7,754 bases of DNA from Ruminococcus sp. (GTDB lineage: Bacteria > Bacillota > Clostridia > Oscillospirales > Acutalibacteraceae), in contig JAFLSL010000039.1 in NCBI GenBank assembly GCA_022510985.1, positions 1-7,754 of the forward strand. Reading direction: 5' to 3'. A model generated the notes under the pieces. The model saw only the letters and a list, made by a program, of their open reading frames with translations, had not been told where the DNA came from and made no database searches. The number at the start of each line of letters is the position of its first letter. Positions within the stretch are counted from its first letter, which is position 1. A program made the translations under genes and the position numbers. Positions 6,524-7,754 of the stretch are shown piece by piece.

Positions 6524-7570
6524 TTATTTATTTTTTATACTGTATAAAAATGAAATTCCCGTAAAAATAAGTAAAAAACTTCCGATAACCGAGGTGCTCA
6601 GGCTGAGCGTAATATCTCCCGATATGCTCGAAAAAACAGGCAAAGAAACATCAAAAGCCATTACCGAGAAATATGTAATCAAGGCAGTTATAACTCCCTG
6701 AATAATTCTGAAAACGAAAAATAATGTCTTGTTTACATCAATATTACCGAGAATTTGAAAAATCTGAAAATGAACACAAATTCCGCCGAAACCAACCGCA
6801 AATGCAATCAGCGTCACGTAAGAGGTTTTTGAAAGCGTATTGCACGCGGTAGTAACCTCAAGCAAAATTTCAATAAATTCATTCTCTCCGATTACTCCCT
6901 CTATAATGCTTATAAAAGCTGAGAATATAACAACAATCCCGCACATTTCAATAATCCCGTAAACCGCACTCGATACCGAACTTACGAAAAGTTCCGACAT
7001 ATTTTTAATTTTAGCTTTATTTTCTTTTTTGGAATTATATATTTCTGTATCTCTAAAAATAAATTTATTCAATATTCCGATTATTATGACGGATATAAAC
7101 TGTGCAAAAAACAGTATTACCCCAATCTCCATACTGTTTAAAAGTTTCATTCCGACAAACGTAATTAAAAAACCCGGTCCCGAGCCTACTGCCGTATATG
7201 ATGCTCGAACAGCCTCTTTTTCAGAAATTTCTCCGTTTTCAAAAAGATTCTTAATTCCTCTCGCACCGACGGGATAACCGCCTATAATTCCGATTAATAC
7301 GCAGATAAGCGTCTTTCCCGAAAATCCGAATAAGGCTTTTGAAACCTTATTTAATATTTTTCCCGAAAATGAAATTCCGCTTTTTGATACAATCGCTGAA
7401 ATTACCATAAACGGGAAAAGAGACGGTACAAGCACCTCCGCACAAAAGATTATTCCCTTGTAAATTCCGCTTGAAGATTCTTTGCCAAAAAACAAAACGG
7501 CAATCCCCGCCAAAACAATAAGGGCAAGCTTTAGCCCTGCCGAGAGTTTGCTCTCAATTTTATACATCAT
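6524..7570 (-). CDS. YlbJ-like sporulation integral membrane protein (nucleoside-recognition/Gate domain family)
   Basis: A 348-residue, very hydrophobic protein with about eight or nine membrane segments (near 12-28, 38-60, 84-99, 127-144, 148-170, 203-226, 250-274, 281-303 and 323-344). The stretch GGYPVGARGIKNLFENG (97-113) followed by EISEKEA and the glycine-rich SGPGFLITFVG (130-140), plus GFGGICVHFQIF (260-271), are the conserved marks I recognise from YlbJ. YlbJ belongs to the nucleoside-recognition (Gate) superfamily and in Bacillus is a sigma-E-dependent protein needed for heat-resistant spores; its transported substrate is unknown. The length is somewhat below that of Bacillus YlbJ (about 400). 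Two consecutive ATGs (7570, 7567) are possible; GGTGA lies 6 nt before the first. The gene heads the cluster with asnB and PAP2 and is divergent from a YqfC-like gene, which supports a sporulation role. It could instead be a paralogous Gate-domain transporter. Confidence 0.72.
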   Translation of the reverse strand: MMYKIESKLSAGLKLALIVLAGIAVLFFGKESSSGIYKGIIFCAEVLVPSLFPFMVISAIVSKSGISFSGKILNKVSKALFGFSGKTLICVLIGIIGGYPVGARGIKNLFENGEISEKEAVRASYTAVGSGPGFLITFVGMKLLNSMEIGVILFFAQFISVIIIGILNKFIFRDTEIYNSKKENKAKIKNMSELFVSSVSSAVYGIIEMCGIVVIFSAFISIIEGVIGENEFIEILLEVTTACNTLSKTSYVTLIAFAVGFGGICVHFQIFQILGNIDVNKTLFFVFRIIQGVITALITYFSVMAFDVSLPVFSSISGDITLSLSTSVIGSFLLIFTGISFLYSIKNK

Positions 7571-7611
7571 TTTTCTTCACCGTTAATATATATGTAAAAG
7601 GGTGATAGATA
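7571..7611. promoter_or_regulatory. Divergent intergenic region between the YlbJ-like and YqfC-like genes
   Basis: Only 41 bp separate the two start codons, and both ribosome sites (GGTGA at 7581-7577 on minus, AAGGGTGAT at 7598-7606 on plus) lie inside it. The core is AT-rich (TTAATATATATGTAA, 7583-7597). The minus strand contains CATATATA, a weak 5-of-8 match to the sigma-E -10 consensus. I see no convincing complete promoter for either gene here. At least one promoter must overlap the opposite gene's coding region or be unlike the consensus. Confidence 0.3.
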
Positions 7612-7754
7612 ATGAGAAAAAAACACCAAAATAAAGTAAAATCTGAGCTGCCCATAGAATTTCGCTATAATCTTCCCGTAATTGAATTCACGGGAAACCG
7701 ACAGGCGATGATTGAAGGTTCAACAGGTGTTCTTCATTACAGCGATGAGGTTGT
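7612..7754 (+). CDS. YqfC/YabP-family sporulation protein, N-terminal part only
   Basis: The ATG at 7612 follows a good ribosome site (AAGGGTGAT, 7598-7606), and the frame is open to the right edge, giving 47 complete codons. The start is basic (MRKKHQNKVK). It continues LPVIEFTGNRQAMIEGSTGV and LHYSDEV, which matches the conserved opening of YqfC/YabP proteins (LPxxxxxGNRxxxIExxxGIxxYxDE). These are short proteins, typically under 100 residues, expressed in the mother cell under sigma-E in Bacillus, where YabP contributes to spore coat formation. In Bacillus and many clostridia yqfC is followed by yqfD and phoH, so those are expected beyond the window. A seven-bp hairpin (7673-7696) lies within codons 21-28. 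Assignment to the family is good; YqfC is preferred over YabP from the overall pattern only. Confidence 0.78.
   Translation, partial: MRKKHQNKVKSELPIEFRYNLPVIEFTGNRQAMIEGSTGVLHYSDEV

Noticed and set aside
1..7754. Mobile elements, CRISPR arrays, tRNA/rRNA genes or a defence system
   Set aside because: No transposase, terminal repeats, regularly spaced repeats, cloverleaf-like sequence or defence-type domains were seen; all genes are ordinary chromosomal families in consistent operons.

Overview
The window is AT-rich DNA, probably from an anaerobic, spore-forming member of the Clostridia and most likely a gut Oscillospirales or Lachnospirales-type organism. Three things point there: a fermentative bifunctional AdhE, a BspA-type leucine-rich-repeat lipoprotein, and two sporulation-family genes (YlbJ-like and YqfC-like). 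The lineage is inferred from gene content and general sequence character, because no rRNA or other marker is present. Coding density is high, and no stretch longer than about 125 bases lacks a gene.

From the left, three genes read leftward as one probable operon: a leucine-rich-repeat lipoprotein (3942 to 3253), adhE (3209 to 588) and an aminoglycoside-phosphotransferase-like kinase (586 to beyond the left edge). Upstream of the lipoprotein is a well-formed promoter (TTGACA, 17 bp, extended -10 TACCAT). Just upstream of its -35 box is an exact match to the clostridial Rex operator, TTGTTAA-N4-TTAACAA. A second, 12-of-14 copy covers the -35 box and most of the spacer. Rex senses the NADH/NAD+ ratio and is known to repress adhE-type genes in clostridia, so the whole unit is predicted to be derepressed when NADH accumulates. 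The operator sits in front of the lipoprotein gene and not directly in front of adhE.

A strong intrinsic terminator (4099-4130) separates this unit from a second leftward cluster: a YlbJ-like membrane protein (7570 to 6524), a glutamine-hydrolysing asparagine synthetase (6509 to 4677) and a PAP2-family phosphatase (4640 to 4131). Gaps are 14 and 36 nt, so co-transcription is likely. Divergent from it, only 41 bp away, begins a YqfC-like sporulation gene (7612 rightward, cut by the window end). YlbJ and YqfC families are sigma-E/sporulation associated in Bacillus, so the second cluster may be expressed in the mother cell. That would place the asparagine synthetase and the PAP2 phosphatase in a sporulation context; this is inference.

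I found no mobile element, CRISPR array, RNA gene or clearly novel multi-gene system. The most valuable observation is the double Rex-site promoter driving an LRR lipoprotein, AdhE and a kinase.
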